Source of the DNA: Acidobacteriota bacterium | GTDB lineage: Bacteria; Acidobacteriota; Thermoanaerobaculia; Multivoradales; SZUA-115 | DNA length: 30,652 bases | NCBI GenBank assembly: GCA_003231035.1 | Contig: QIHU01000609.1 | Coordinates: forward strand, 1 to 30,652 | Direction: 5' to 3' | Shown here: piece by piece, positions 1 to 9,969 of the stretch | How the letters are laid out: each line of letters begins with the position of its first letter | Numbering within the stretch: the first letter of the stretch is position 1 | The notes under the pieces: model-generated | Seen by the model: the letters and a program-made list of their open reading frames with translations, nothing else | Databases searched by the model: none | Told to the model about the DNA's origin: nothing | Position numbers and translations under genes: made by a program

Positions 1-904
1 CGACCACCGCCAGGGCCGTGGCCAGGGCCGTGCGCGCCTCTTTCCCGGGAACCTTGACCGGCGCCTCGCCCCGGCAAGCAGCGACAAAAGATTTCAGCTC
101 TCGCACCAGCGGTTCACACTTCGTAACCGCCAGATCCGCCGGCTCGATCCGCGGCCCTTGACCGCCCCGGACCAACTGATACCCCTTGACCTCCTGGTCG
201 GGATAGTCCAGGGAGTAGTACTTACTCTCCAAAAAGACGCGCAACTTGCGCACCTTCTCGGTCGAGATCCGCGAGGCGGTCAGGTTGGCGGTGCAACCCG
301 ATCCCAACTCGATGCGGACGTTGGCGATGTCGGTGCGCGGAGACAAGACGTTGATCCCGGTAGCGCGCACCTCGACCACCGGGCTGGGGTCGAGGGCGTG
401 GAGGATTTGGAGGTCGTGGATCATCAGATCGAGGACCACGTCCACATCGAGACTGCGCGGCGTGAAGGGAGCTAGCCGCTGGACCTCGACGTAGCCCGGC
501 GGCATACCGAGTTTCACCAGGGCCTCCACCGCCGGGTTGTGGAACTCGACATGGCCCACCGCCAAGACGCGATCTCCGGCCGCCTCCAACAGCCGATCGG
601 CCTCCTCCAAGCTGCCGGCCAGCGGCTTCTCGATCAACAGGTGCTGCCCCGCGGCGAGCAGCTCGCAGCCGAGCCTGGCGTGATCGGCGGTCGGCACCGC
701 CAAGACCAGCGCCTCGGTGCGCGCCGCCAACTCTTCGAGGGACGGGTGGATCGCCACCCCGTGTTGATCGGCCATCGCTTGGGCGGCCTCTGGACGCCGG
801 TCATGGACGCCGACCATCTCGACCCCCGGCAGGGTCGACAGGATGCGAACGTGATGGCGTCCCATGCCGCCGGTCCCCACCACGCCAATGCGCAGATCGG
901 CCAC
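1..904 (-). CDS. Gfo/Idh/MocA-family oxidoreductase, candidate GnnA (3' end off window)
   Basis: NAD(P)-dependent sugar oxidoreductase with 301 codons visible; the C-terminus lies beyond the left edge. The N-terminus has a Rossmann dinucleotide motif (GVVGTGGMG, about residues 7-15). The family's EKP signature is at 92-94, and a DLMIHD segment near 159-165 carries the likely catalytic His. The chosen start is GTG at 904, two bases past the lpxA stop, with GGAGG (920-916) 11 nt upstream; it gives the usual short lead into the Rossmann strand. An ATG at 922 would overlap lpxA by 17 nt. The position directly after lpxA matches the gnnA location known in Acidithiobacillus ferrooxidans, where GnnA oxidises the 3-OH of UDP-GlcNAc before GnnB transaminates it. 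The family is certain; the GnnA role is inferred from context. Other sugar or inositol dehydrogenase roles remain possible. Confidence 0.85.
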   Translation of the reverse strand, partial: MADLRIGVVGTGGMGRHHVRILSTLPGVEMVGVHDRRPEAAQAMADQHGVAIHPSLEELAARTEALVLAVPTADHARLGCELLAAGQHLLIEKPLAGSLEEADRLLEAAGDRVLAVGHVEFHNPAVEALVKLGMPPGYVEVQRLAPFTPRSLDVDVVLDLMIHDLQILHALDPSPVVEVRATGINVLSPRTDIANVRIELGSGCTANLTASRISTEKVRKLRVFLESKYYSLDYPDQEVKGYQLVRGGQGPRIEPADLAVTKCEPLVRELKSFVAACRGEAPVKVPGKEARTALATALAVV

Positions 905-905
905 T

Positions 906-1769
906 CTAGACACCGCCTCCATGGTCAGAGCCACCACCCTCGCCAGCGCCAACTCCAGCCCCGCCACGACCACCGCGACGACCCGGGGTGGTTCGAATGA
1001 CCCCGCGCTCGGCGCCGCGCACGAATTCGACCAGATAGTCGACATCGGGCGTTCCGCCCAACTCACTCACGATCCGTTCGAGAGCTTGAGAGCTGTTGAG
1101 GCCGGAGCGGATCAAGATCTTGACCGCCTTGCCGAGTTGAGTCACCACTTCGGGGGCGAAACCCTTGCGTTTCAAGCCTATCGAATTCAACCCGTAACAA
1201 AGCGGCTTCTGCCCCACCGTCTTGACGAACGGCAGGGCGTCCATGGTGATCACCGAATAGCCGCCGATGTAGGCATGGCGCCCCACCCGGCAGAACTGGT
1301 GCACCGACGAAAAGGCCCCGATGGTGGCGTCGTCGCCGACTTCGATATGGCCCGCCAGGGTGGCGTTGTTGACGAAGACGGTGCGGTCGCCGACGAAGCA
1401 GTCGTGGGCCACGTGGGCGTAGGCCATGAAAAGGTTGTCGCTGCCGATTCGGGTCATGCCGCCGCCGCTACCGGTTCCTCGATGGACCGTCGAGAACTCG
1501 CGAAAGTGGTTGCGGTCGCCGATTTCGAGGTACACCTCTTCGCCCTCGAACTTGAGATCTTGGGGTTCAAAGCCGATGGCGGACATCGGGAAAAGCCGGT
1601 TACCGCGGCCGATCCGCGTGGGCCCCCGCACTTGGGCGTTGGCCCCCACCGCGCTGTCGGCACCGATCTCGACCCGTGAGCCGATCACCGCGTAGGGCCC
1701 CACCTTGACTCCATCGTCGAGCTCGGCGGAGGGATCGACCACCGCCGTGGGATGAACCTGAGTCGCCAT
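906..1769 (-). CDS. lpxA: UDP-N-acetylglucosamine acyltransferase LpxA
   Basis: First step of lipid A synthesis: cytoplasmic transfer of a 3-hydroxyacyl chain from ACP to the 3-position of UDP-GlcNAc (or UDP-GlcNAc3N). 287 aa. The N-terminal two thirds are hexapeptide repeats forming a left-handed beta helix, followed by a helical C-terminal domain (about 185-259). The AHVAHD motif places the catalytic His at about 122 (E. coli His125) with His119 beside it; His157 matches E. coli His160. The residue matching E. coli Gly173 is Gly170, which in E. coli permits a long acyl chain (C14), unlike the Met of the C10-using Pseudomonas enzyme. The start ATG overlaps the fabZ stop by one base (TAATG), indicating coupling. 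Oddity: after the normal family end (GVIR, about 259) there is a 28-residue Gly/Arg-rich tail. Confidence 0.97.
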   Translation of the reverse strand: MATQVHPTAVVDPSAELDDGVKVGPYAVIGSRVEIGADSAVGANAQVRGPTRIGRGNRLFPMSAIGFEPQDLKFEGEEVYLEIGDRNHFREFSTVHRGTGSGGGMTRIGSDNLFMAYAHVAHDCFVGDRTVFVNNATLAGHIEVGDDATIGAFSSVHQFCRVGRHAYIGGYSVITMDALPFVKTVGQKPLCYGLNSIGLKRKGFAPEVVTQLGKAVKILIRSGLNSSQALERIVSELGGTPDVDYLVEFVRGAERGVIRTTPGRRGGRGGAGVGAGEGGGSDHGGGV

Positions 1770-2224
1770 TAGCGATCCACCAAGACCGAGGTCAATATGG
1801 CCTCCGCCGCCACCTTGCCATTGACCCGAGCCTTGCCGATCATCTTGGCGTAGTTGGAGCGCAGCTTGTCCATGACCACCTCGTATTCGACCTGATCTCC
1901 CGGCACCACGGGCTGGCGAAAGCGCGCCCGGTCGATGCCTGCGAAGTAGATCAGTTTCTCTTCGGGCCGAGGATGATCGTGCAGCGCCAGCAAGCCACCG
2001 GCCTGCGCCAGCCCTTCGATCAAGAGGACCCCGGGGACCACCGGACGATCTGGAAAATGGCCCACGAAGAACTCCTCGTTGATGGTGAAGTTCTTGAGCC
2101 CCACAAGCCGTTCGCGGGGCTCGATCACGAGCACCCGGTCGATCAGCAGGAAGGGGTAGCGATGCGGCAGGATCGACATGATCCAGCCGATGTCACGGGC
2201 GCTCGTCTCACTGTTCTCGCTCAT
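1769..2224 (-). CDS. fabZ: 3-hydroxyacyl-ACP dehydratase FabZ
   Basis: Dehydrates (3R)-hydroxyacyl-ACP to trans-2-enoyl-ACP in type II fatty acid elongation. It competes with LpxA and LpxD for hydroxyacyl-ACP, which explains its place in this lipid A operon. 151 aa, normal for the family. The hotdog-fold signature GHFPDRPVVPG carries the catalytic His56, with Glu70 in the following helix (LLIEGLAQ). A strong AAGGAGGA Shine-Dalgarno sits at 2231-2238, about 6-7 nt before the ATG. Its stop overlaps the lpxA start by one base. Upstream, 107 bp separate it from lpxD, most of it a 13-bp tandem repeat, so translation of fabZ restarts at its own site rather than by direct coupling. Confidence 0.97.
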   Translation of the reverse strand: MSENSETSARDIGWIMSILPHRYPFLLIDRVLVIEPRERLVGLKNFTINEEFFVGHFPDRPVVPGVLLIEGLAQAGGLLALHDHPRPEEKLIYFAGIDRARFRQPVVPGDQVEYEVVMDKLRSNYAKMIGKARVNGKVAAEAILTSVLVDR

Positions 2225-2255
2225 TCTCCATCCTCCTTGCCAGCCGATCCCACCT

Positions 2256-2345
2256 TACTGTGAATTCTCACTGGGAATTCTCACTGGGAACTCTTACTGG
2301 GAACTCTTACTGGGAATCCTTCTGTGAATCCTTATTGGGAACCCT
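2256..2345. repeat. 13-bp tandem repeat at the lpxD-fabZ junction
   Basis: About seven copies of a 13-bp unit lie head to tail; on the plus strand the consensus is YACTGGGAAYTCT. Units start at 2256, 2269, 2282, 2295, 2308, 2321 and 2333; the sixth is one base short (12 bp). On the coding (minus) strand the unit reads roughly AGARTTCCCAGTA, and most copies contain a TAA or TGA. The lpxD stop (TAA, 2334-2332) lies within the second copy encountered from the lpxD side, so lpxD's last codons come from the repeat. The array ends about 17 bp before the fabZ Shine-Dalgarno. There are no spacers, so this is not a CRISPR array. Confidence 0.9.
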
Positions 2346-3420
2346 CGGAATCCTCTGATCTCTCGGCACCATCGAGTCGTCTCTCCACCGCCCGCAACCG
2401 CCGGAACATCTCGGCCAGGCGACTGGATACCGCGGTGAGACGGCGCCATTTGCCCAGTTCAATGGCGGGAATGCCCCCTCTGGCTCCCCCCTCGACCGAC
2501 TCGAAGAGAGCCGACTTGGCGGCGACCTGAACGCCGTCCCCTACCTTCAAATGGTCGGCGATTCCCGCCTGCCCACCCAAGACCACGCCCCTGCCCAGAG
2601 TTGTCGAACCGGCGATTCCGGCTTGACCGCAAAGCATACAGGCTGGCCCCGTTTGCACATTGTGGCCGACCTGCACCAGGTTGTCGATCTTGGTGCCCGC
2701 CCCCAATCGTGTCTCACCCAGGGTGGCGCGGTCGATGGCGGCGTTGGCCCCGACCTCGACATCGCGCTCCAGCACCACGCGGCCAATCTGCGGCACCTTG
2801 TGATGGACTCCGGCATGGGTGGCATAACCGAACCCATCGGCTCCCACCACGGCCCCGGCGTGCACCGCGACCCTGTCGTCCAGTTGCACGCCGTCGTAGA
2901 GCACCACCTGCGGATAGAGCACCACCCCACGACCGAGGCGGCAATCGCGTCCTACCACGACATGCGCATGGAGAACGCACTCGGCGCCGACATGGCTTCC
3001 ATCGCCGATCACCACGTAGGGGCCGAGGTGAGCCGCGGGATCGATCTCGCAGGCGGAGCCGACTACCGCCGTCGGGTGCACTCCGGCCACCACCGCCGGT
3101 CGCGGATGGAGCAGTTCGACGAGCCGAGCCATCGCCACATTGACCGGAATCCCCTGCTCGGGGTCGACCACCAGGAGGTCTCTGCCGGCAATCCGGGGGT
3201 CTCTGGCAGCGCTTTCGTCGACCAACAACGCACCCGCCTCACTGGCCGTCGCCGACTCCAAAAATCGGCCCGAAGCGACGAAGGAGATCTCCGTTTCCCC
3301 GGCCTGCTCCAGCGATCGAACGGCGACTACCGTTCGTTCACCAGCTCCGATCACGCGACCACCGAGCCGCTCGGCGAGCTGGCTCAGAGTTTGTGGAGAG
3401 GGCTGAGGTGATGGTTGCAT
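2332..3420 (-). CDS. lpxD: UDP-3-O-acylglucosamine N-acyltransferase LpxD
   Basis: Third lipid A step: transfers a 3-hydroxyacyl chain from ACP to the 2-amino group of UDP-3-O-acyl-glucosamine. 362 aa. An N-terminal uridine-binding domain (about 10-105) is followed by a long hexapeptide-repeat helix (about 110-325) and a helical, Arg-rich C-terminus. The catalytic His is at about 253 in NLVQVGHNV (E. coli NLVQIAHNV, His239). The DGFGYA motif near 195-200 is also typical. The first ten residues are a Gln-Pro-Ser repeat with no assigned role. The coding end runs into the 13-bp repeat. No clear Shine-Dalgarno precedes the ATG, and an intrinsic terminator-like hairpin ends about 9 nt upstream, so expression may depend on readthrough or a local promoter. 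Confidence 0.96.
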   Translation of the reverse strand: MQPSPQPSPQTLSQLAERLGGRVIGAGERTVVAVRSLEQAGETEISFVASGRFLESATASEAGALLVDESAARDPRIAGRDLLVVDPEQGIPVNVAMARLVELLHPRPAVVAGVHPTAVVGSACEIDPAAHLGPYVVIGDGSHVGAECVLHAHVVVGRDCRLGRGVVLYPQVVLYDGVQLDDRVAVHAGAVVGADGFGYATHAGVHHKVPQIGRVVLERDVEVGANAAIDRATLGETRLGAGTKIDNLVQVGHNVQTGPACMLCGQAGIAGSTTLGRGVVLGGQAGIADHLKVGDGVQVAAKSALFESVEGGARGGIPAIELGKWRRLTAVSSRLAEMFRRLRAVERRLDGAERSEDSEGSQ

Positions 3421-3428
3421 AACTAACG

Positions 3429-3471
3429 AAAAGCCCGCTAACCCGGCCAGCGAGGCTGGCGGGTCGCGGGC
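3429..3471 (-). terminator. Rho-independent terminator-like hairpin between skp and lpxD
   Basis: Read on the minus strand, an outer stem GCCCGC/GCGGGC encloses a second stem ACCCGCCAGC/GCTGGCCGGGT (one bulged C, loop CTC) and is followed directly by TTTT. The structure is GC-rich with about 16 pairs. It lies 38 nt past the skp stop and ends 8 nt before the lpxD ATG. On the plus strand no T-run follows, so it acts, if at all, on the bamA-skp transcript. Confidence 0.75.
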
Positions 3472-3509
3472 ATGCAGTCTATCGCCTCTGGCTGGTCTAC
3501 GGAACGGGC

Positions 3510-4064
3510 CTACGGTGAACTGGCGGGAGGGTTGGCCGCATCCAACAGCTCGATTACCCGAGCGGTGATGTCGATCCGCTCACTGGCGAAGATCAAGCCG
3601 CTCTCGAACTTGCGCAGGATCATCGTGTACCCCTCATCGCGGCCGACCTGCTGGATCACCGGCATCACCTTGGCTTCGATTCCCCGCAGCGTATCCTGCT
3701 GCTTTTTCTCCACCCTCTGGTTGGCATCCTCGGAAGAACGACGCAGGGTGGTGGTCTTCGCTTCCATCTCCTGCTGCAACTCGGCCAGGGCCTCCTGAGC
3801 GAGCGACAGGCTACCTTGAGAAATGCGGTCGCGCAGCTGCTTGATCTCCTCGCTCTGGGCTTGCAGCTTCGCTTGCTCGGCCTTGCTGAAGGTCTCCAAG
3901 CCAGCCAGCGCCGTCTTGCCGGTCCGCGACTCGGTGATGATCTTCTGGACGTCGATAATGGCGATCTTCAGCGTGGTCTCTTGCGCCCCAGCCGGCACGA
4001 CGGCGAAAAAGGTGAGCACGAGGCCAAGAACGACCAAACTACGAAAGGGTACTTTGAAGGACAT
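3510..4064 (-). CDS. skp: Skp/OmpH-family periplasmic chaperone
   Basis: Periplasmic holdase that carries unfolded outer-membrane proteins to the BAM complex. 184 aa. A Sec signal peptide (hydrophobic about 9-21) ends in AGA, predicting cleavage before QETT near residue 28. The mature part opens with the family's KIAIIDVQKI strand. A long charged Gln/Glu/Lys-rich helical segment (about 55-130) would form the tentacle arms, and a C-terminal core strand pair (GYTMILRK) follows. It sits 54 bp downstream of bamA, the usual order. The Shine-Dalgarno AAGGAGAG is about 8 nt before the ATG. Its transcript meets a strong hairpin before lpxD. Confidence 0.93.
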   Translation of the reverse strand: MSFKVPFRSLVVLGLVLTFFAVVPAGAQETTLKIAIIDVQKIITESRTGKTALAGLETFSKAEQAKLQAQSEEIKQLRDRISQGSLSLAQEALAELQQEMEAKTTTLRRSSEDANQRVEKKQQDTLRGIEAKVMPVIQQVGRDEGYTMILRKFESGLIFASERIDITARVIELLDAANPPASSP

Positions 4065-4118
4065 CGGAAATCTCTCCTTGAAAACAAAATCCGCGGCGCC
4101 TGGCGGTAGCTGAAAAAA

Positions 4119-6677
4119 CTAGAAAGCGGCACCGATTGCAAAGGTAAAGCTGTCGAATCTATCGCCGGGCAGTGGGTCGAGGTTGCTGGCCCAAATAAAG
4201 CGAAGGGGTGCCCCGAGGACCGGCACGAGCAAGCGCAGCTCGATGCCCGCCGTCATCCGCAAGTTCGACAGACTAATCGACTGGCTGATCGGGGTCTGCG
4301 AGATAATCGCGCCATCGTCGTCACGCTCAAACTCGATGTAGTCGCCAAAGACATTGCCACCGTCGAGGAAGAAGATGGCGCGAAAGGGACCACCGAGCAG
4401 GAAGTGGTACTCCACATTGAATTGGACGAACGAGTCGCCACCCAAGCCTCGCGAGCCGAGAATCGGGTCCGGCACCAGATTGCCGACATCGTCACGAACG
4501 AAGATCGAGCGGAACGAGTGACCGCGAATGCTGTTCTCACCACCGAGGAAGAAGCGCTCCAACTGGGACAGTGGCCGCTCGACACGCTCGCCGTCCGAGT
4601 TCTCAATGGTACCGAAGGGATCGATAAGACCAGCCTCGATATTGAGGCCAAAGACCGACTCCACCGGATACTTGGTCACCGGTTTGAAAAAGGTGAAGGT
4701 CAGCGAAGGGCGCACGAAGAAGTTGTTGCCTCCCAGAAAACCTCCGGCATACTCCGTCGACAGGCGCAAGCGCTTGCCACGGGTCGGTTCGAAACGGTTG
4801 TCGATGCTGTTGAACTGCCAGACTGGGCGGATCGACGAGTTGTCGATATCGAGTCGGCTTAGGGTAGCGAGGTTGCCATCCTGATCGAGCGCGCTCACCA
4901 GATCCTCGAACCGCGACAGGGTATAGCTGACGGTGAAGGTTTGGAAGAGTCTGAGATTGCGCCCGTAGCTCACCACCGCACCGGTACTCTTGCGTTCGAA
5001 CTGCTCACCGGTGCCGAGGCGGAAATTGAGGTCCTGGTCGAAGATTTGGAAACCGAGGTTTTGCGGCCGATCCAAGAACCAGGGAATGAAATAGGAGAGG
5101 TCGACCGAACTCTGCTGGCGACCGGACTCCAGCGAAATACCTAGCGTCTCGCCGCGACCCAAGAAGTTGGTGGTGCGGAACGAGAGTTGACCGAAGAAGC
5201 CGTTGAACTCGCTAAAGCCGGCACCGAATTGGAGTTCGGTGCGGTTGTCTTCCTTCCCCTTGAGGGTGAGTTCGACGGTCTGCGTCTCGGTGTCCGGTTC
5301 GAAATCGATCGGTTCGTTCTGATCCAGCTTGAAGTAGGTCAACTGATTGATCTTGGTGATGCTGTTCTTCACTCCGGCCATGTTGACCGGAAACCCCTCG
5401 GCGACGCGCAACTCCCGGCGCAGAACCTTGTCGCGCGTCATGGTGTTGCCCTCGAACTCGATACGACTGATCTCGAACTGGTCGTTCTCCGTAATGTGCA
5501 CCACCACATCGGCCACGTAGTCGTCGCGCTCGACCAGTTCCGGTTGGACCCTGGCGAAGATATATCCGCGATTCTTGTAGGCCTGATCGACATTCTCCAC
5601 CGCCTTGTCGATATCGCCGGTACGTAGCCAGCCACCTGGTTCCACCGTAAACAGACCGATCAAGGCCGCGTCGTCGAATTTCTCATTGCCTTCGACGGTA
5701 ACCGCGCCAAAACGCCAGCGACTCCCTTCTTCGACCGGTACGGTCAATTGCAACCGGCGCTTGTCGCCCTTATCGCGCACGTCGATGCGCGGCTCGCGAA
5801 TTAGGACGTTCTTGTAGCCGGCGCCGCGGTAGATCTCGCGAATCTTGTCGAGATCCTCGCCCAGTGTCGCCGGATTGTAGATGTCTTTCTTGAGCGTCCG
5901 AGTCAACAGGCCGCTCTCCTTCGTCTTCTTCATCGACCAACGCAGGCGCAGGTCGGAGAACACGGTGTTGCCGTCGAAGTCGATATCGCCGATGCGGACC
6001 TTGTCCCCTTCGTCGACGGTGTAAATGGCATTGATCTCGCCATCGTCGACCTCTTCCATGGTGGCTTCGACATGGGCGAAGCGGAAGCCCTTATCGCGGT
6101 AGGCCTCCTCGATCACCGCCTTGAGCCGTTCCAACTCACCGCGACTCACCGGCAACCCCTCTTGCACGTCAACCCGCTCGCGGGAAGCGCGATCGTCGAT
6201 CTCCGAGCGGCCCACCCGCTTGAGGCCGACATACTCGACCGAGCGCAAGACCGGTCGTTCGACAATGCGGATGGTCAGCTTGACCCCAGCGCCGTCACTC
6301 GCCGCATCGACTTCGATGTCGTCGAGCAGATCGCGCCCCCACAACTCCTTGAGCCGGCGGTTGAGATCGCGCTCCTCGAGTTCCTTACCCACCTCGAGAC
6401 CAAGGTAGAAGAGGAGGGTCTCTTCGCTCAGCAGTTTTAGCCCTTCGAACTCGACCGCGCTGATCGGCCGCCCGGCCAGGGGTAACGCCTGCGCCAACGA
6501 GACGACCGGGGTCGCCGCGACCAGAAAGGCGGTCAGCAGGGCGACCCAGGGCGCGATTCCCCACCGCCTCAGAGGGCCTGGCTTACCGCCTTCGCCGCCC
6601 ACGGGGCCGCGAATCGATCTCGCCTGGTATGGGGACACTCCCCGTCCAGAGTCTTGCTGATGATGTTCCCTATCCAT
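4119..6677 (-). CDS. bamA: Outer membrane protein assembly factor BamA
   Basis: Core of the BAM machine that inserts beta-barrel proteins into the outer membrane. The N-terminal half holds five POTRA repeats, beginning at ISAVEFEGLK and recognisable by later FEGN and VEGN turns. The C-terminal half is a 16-strand Omp85 barrel ending in a terminal Phe (FAIGAAF). The loop 6 motif appears as IRGH, a variant of the usual VRGF/Y. The start is uncertain: ATG at 6677 gives 852 aa, while a TTG at 6728 has no visible ribosome site. From 6677 about 35 polar residues precede the signal-peptide core (WVALLTAFLVAATPVVSLAQA), unusually long, so an in-frame GTG further in is also possible. It lies between clpC (87-bp gap) and skp. 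Confidence 0.96.
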   Translation of the reverse strand: MDREHHQQDSGRGVSPYQARSIRGPVGGEGGKPGPLRRWGIAPWVALLTAFLVAATPVVSLAQALPLAGRPISAVEFEGLKLLSEETLLFYLGLEVGKELEERDLNRRLKELWGRDLLDDIEVDAASDGAGVKLTIRIVERPVLRSVEYVGLKRVGRSEIDDRASRERVDVQEGLPVSRGELERLKAVIEEAYRDKGFRFAHVEATMEEVDDGEINAIYTVDEGDKVRIGDIDFDGNTVFSDLRLRWSMKKTKESGLLTRTLKKDIYNPATLGEDLDKIREIYRGAGYKNVLIREPRIDVRDKGDKRRLQLTVPVEEGSRWRFGAVTVEGNEKFDDAALIGLFTVEPGGWLRTGDIDKAVENVDQAYKNRGYIFARVQPELVERDDYVADVVVHITENDQFEISRIEFEGNTMTRDKVLRRELRVAEGFPVNMAGVKNSITKINQLTYFKLDQNEPIDFEPDTETQTVELTLKGKEDNRTELQFGAGFSEFNGFFGQLSFRTTNFLGRGETLGISLESGRQQSSVDLSYFIPWFLDRPQNLGFQIFDQDLNFRLGTGEQFERKSTGAVVSYGRNLRLFQTFTVSYTLSRFEDLVSALDQDGNLATLSRLDIDNSSIRPVWQFNSIDNRFEPTRGKRLRLSTEYAGGFLGGNNFFVRPSLTFTFFKPVTKYPVESVFGLNIEAGLIDPFGTIENSDGERVERPLSQLERFFLGGENSIRGHSFRSIFVRDDVGNLVPDPILGSRGLGGDSFVQFNVEYHFLLGGPFRAIFFLDGGNVFGDYIEFERDDDGAIISQTPISQSISLSNLRMTAGIELRLLVPVLGAPLRFIWASNLDPLPGDRFDSFTFAIGAAF

Positions 6678-6764
6678 AATTCGCTGCCTATGCAAACCTC
6701 GGGCCGAATTGGCCGCGGAGTCTATCAAGTTGCCAGAATTGGCGGTGCGAGGGTGTCGCTGAAC

Positions 6765-9201
<2,437 letters not shown>

Positions 9202-9209
<8 letters not shown>

Positions 9210-9969
9210 CGTTTTCCACGATCCCAGATGGCTGACCAAACGACTTCCCCGAGTCTTCTTCCGGCGGTTCCACCGAAGGCGGCGAAACCAGCGACGAAGG
9301 CCGCAATACCCCACTTTCCAAGCTCAAAACTCTACCACAGCGCCGCGCGATCGCCGGGTTGTGGGTCACCAGGATGGTGGTGGTGGCATGGCGCCGATGG
9401 AGGTCGAGCAAGAGACCAAAAATGACCTCGCCGCTGGCGGGGTCGAGGTTCCCGGTCGGCTCGTCGGCCAGGAGTAGCGGGGGCTCCAAGATCAGCGAGC
9501 GGCACAGCGCCACGCGCTGGCATTCACCACCCGAAAGCTGGCTGGGAAAGTGATCGAGGCGATTTTCCAAGCCAACTTCAACCAAAAAATCGCGCGCCCT
9601 CTGGAATAGCGCAGGCAGCTCCCGGCCAGCAATTCGCCCCGGTATGACGACATTCTCAAGCGCCGTGAAATCGGGCAATAGCTGGTGAAACTGGAACACG
9701 AAGCCGATGGTGCGATTGCGAAAGGCGGCCAGCTGGTGGCGACTCAAGCCGGCGACCGGCTGGCCATCGATGACGATCGACCCCTCGTCGGGCCGATCGA
9801 GTCCGCCCAGAAGGTGCAGCAAGGTCGACTTGCCCGAGCCCGAAGGGCCGACAATGGCCACCAGCTCCCCCGCCGCCACTTCGAGATTGATCCCAGCCAG
9901 CACCTCGACCTGCCGGCGCCCGTCGCGGTAAGTCTTCGAAACCCCTTCAGCGCTCAGTGCCACACTCAC
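9202..9969 (-). CDS. lolD: Lipoprotein-releasing ABC transporter ATP-binding protein LolD
   Basis: ATPase that powers release of outer-membrane lipoproteins from the inner membrane to LolA, working with the adjacent permease. 255 aa from the GTG at 9969. Walker A GPSGSGKST is at 41-49, the Q-loop Gln at about 93, the signature LSGGE at 145-149 (followed by Cys where Arg is usual), Walker B LLLADEP at 165-171 and the switch His at 203. The start overlaps the permease stop by 4 nt (GTGA), with GGAGG 10 nt upstream. A second in-frame GTG at 9963 is possible. The last 30 or so residues are a Pro/Ser/Glu-rich tail. Its 3' end overlaps clpC by 8 nt. Confidence 0.94.

Noticed and set aside
2256..2345. 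CRISPR-like array
   Set aside because: Units are only 13 bp, contiguous, with no spacers and no cas genes nearby.
6678..6728. TTG start for bamA at 6728
   Set aside because: No ribosome site, and it adds 17 residues to an already overlong stretch before the signal peptide; ATG 6677 preferred.
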